Shown here in pieces: positions 6,173 through 6,273 of a DNA stretch of 6,273 nucleotides. Within the stretch, counting starts at the first letter, position 1. Every line of letters starts with the position of its first letter. The stretch is from the NCBI GenBank assembly GCA_947167725.1, contig CAMVJF010000107.1:1-6273 (forward strand), in the 5' to 3' direction. The translations under genes and the position numbers were made by a program. Source of the DNA: an uncultured Clostridia bacterium (lineage in GTDB: Bacteria; Bacillota; Clostridia; Oscillospirales; Oscillospiraceae). The notes beneath the pieces are model-generated. The model was not told the origin of the DNA. It saw nothing but the letters and a program-made list of their open reading frames with translations, and searched no databases.

Positions 6173-6273
6173 ATGTCTACTACCATGGTAACCAAGGAGT
6201 CCGTTACCCGCAAGTGGTACGTCCTTGACGCAGCCGGCAAGCCCATGGGCAAGACCGCTGCACTCGCCGCCGA
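6173..6273 (+). CDS. rplM: 50S ribosomal protein L13 (first 33 codons; cut by window edge)
   Basis: L13 is an early-assembling protein of the large ribosomal subunit that binds 23S rRNA. The visible N-terminus contains KESVTRKWYVLDAAGKPMGK, which matches the conserved L13 opening (E. coli has a closely similar WYVVDATGK). Full-length L13 is about 140-150 residues, so most of the gene lies beyond the window, and rpsI normally follows it. The chosen ATG is preceded by GGAGG with eight bases of spacing. The in-frame ATG at codon 5 has no such site. The codon choice looks less GC-biased than in the minus-strand genes (for example tct, act, gta, gtt, ctt), as expected for a highly expressed gene. 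It is transcribed divergently from the ttcA-addB-addA group. Confidence 0.95.
   Translation, partial: MSTTMVTKESVTRKWYVLDAAGKPMGKTAALAA

Noticed and set aside
1..6273. Novel defence, mobile or CRISPR-type system
   Set aside because: All sizeable real genes are recognised housekeeping functions. There are no spacer-repeat arrays, transposase frames, terminal inverted repeats, integrase sites or RNA genes.

Overview
The window reads as chromosomal core sequence from a GC-rich Gram-positive bacterium, most likely a member of the class Clostridia (Oscillospiraceae-like). This is inferred from three things: an AddA/AddB pair of the Firmicutes type rather than RecBCD, strong AAGGAGG-type ribosome binding sites, and the style of the AddB and L13 N-termini. 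No 16S or other taxonomic marker is present, so the assignment is tentative.

Layout. Positions 1-5960 hold three closely packed genes on the minus strand, transcribed right to left: a TtcA-family PP-loop ATPase (5190-5960), then addB (1824-5150), then addA (from 1827, running off the left edge). ttcA and addB are 39 bp apart. addB and addA overlap by ATGA, and the addA Shine-Dalgarno lies inside the addB 3' end. The three genes therefore look like one operon. AddB and AddA together form the helicase-nuclease that resects double-strand DNA ends for RecA-dependent repair. The PP-loop protein is a predicted tRNA-modifying (thiolation-type) enzyme with no obvious mechanistic link to it.

Positions 5961-6172 are an AT-rich divergent intergenic region, and the only real concentration of regulatory signals here. 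It contains a run of 10-bp-phased repeats, an AT-rich stretch, a near-consensus plus-strand sigma-A promoter with a perfect inverted repeat across its -35/spacer, and a 5' leader hairpin. The first 33 codons of rplM (ribosomal protein L13) follow, running off the right edge.

I found no mobile element, CRISPR array, toxin-antitoxin pair, defence island, rRNA or tRNA. The coding part is ordinary housekeeping sequence. The observations worth a second look are the regulatory architecture between ttcA and rplM and the exact function of the TtcA-like protein. Several very long plus-strand open frames opposite addB, addA and ttcA are artefacts of high GC content and were rejected.
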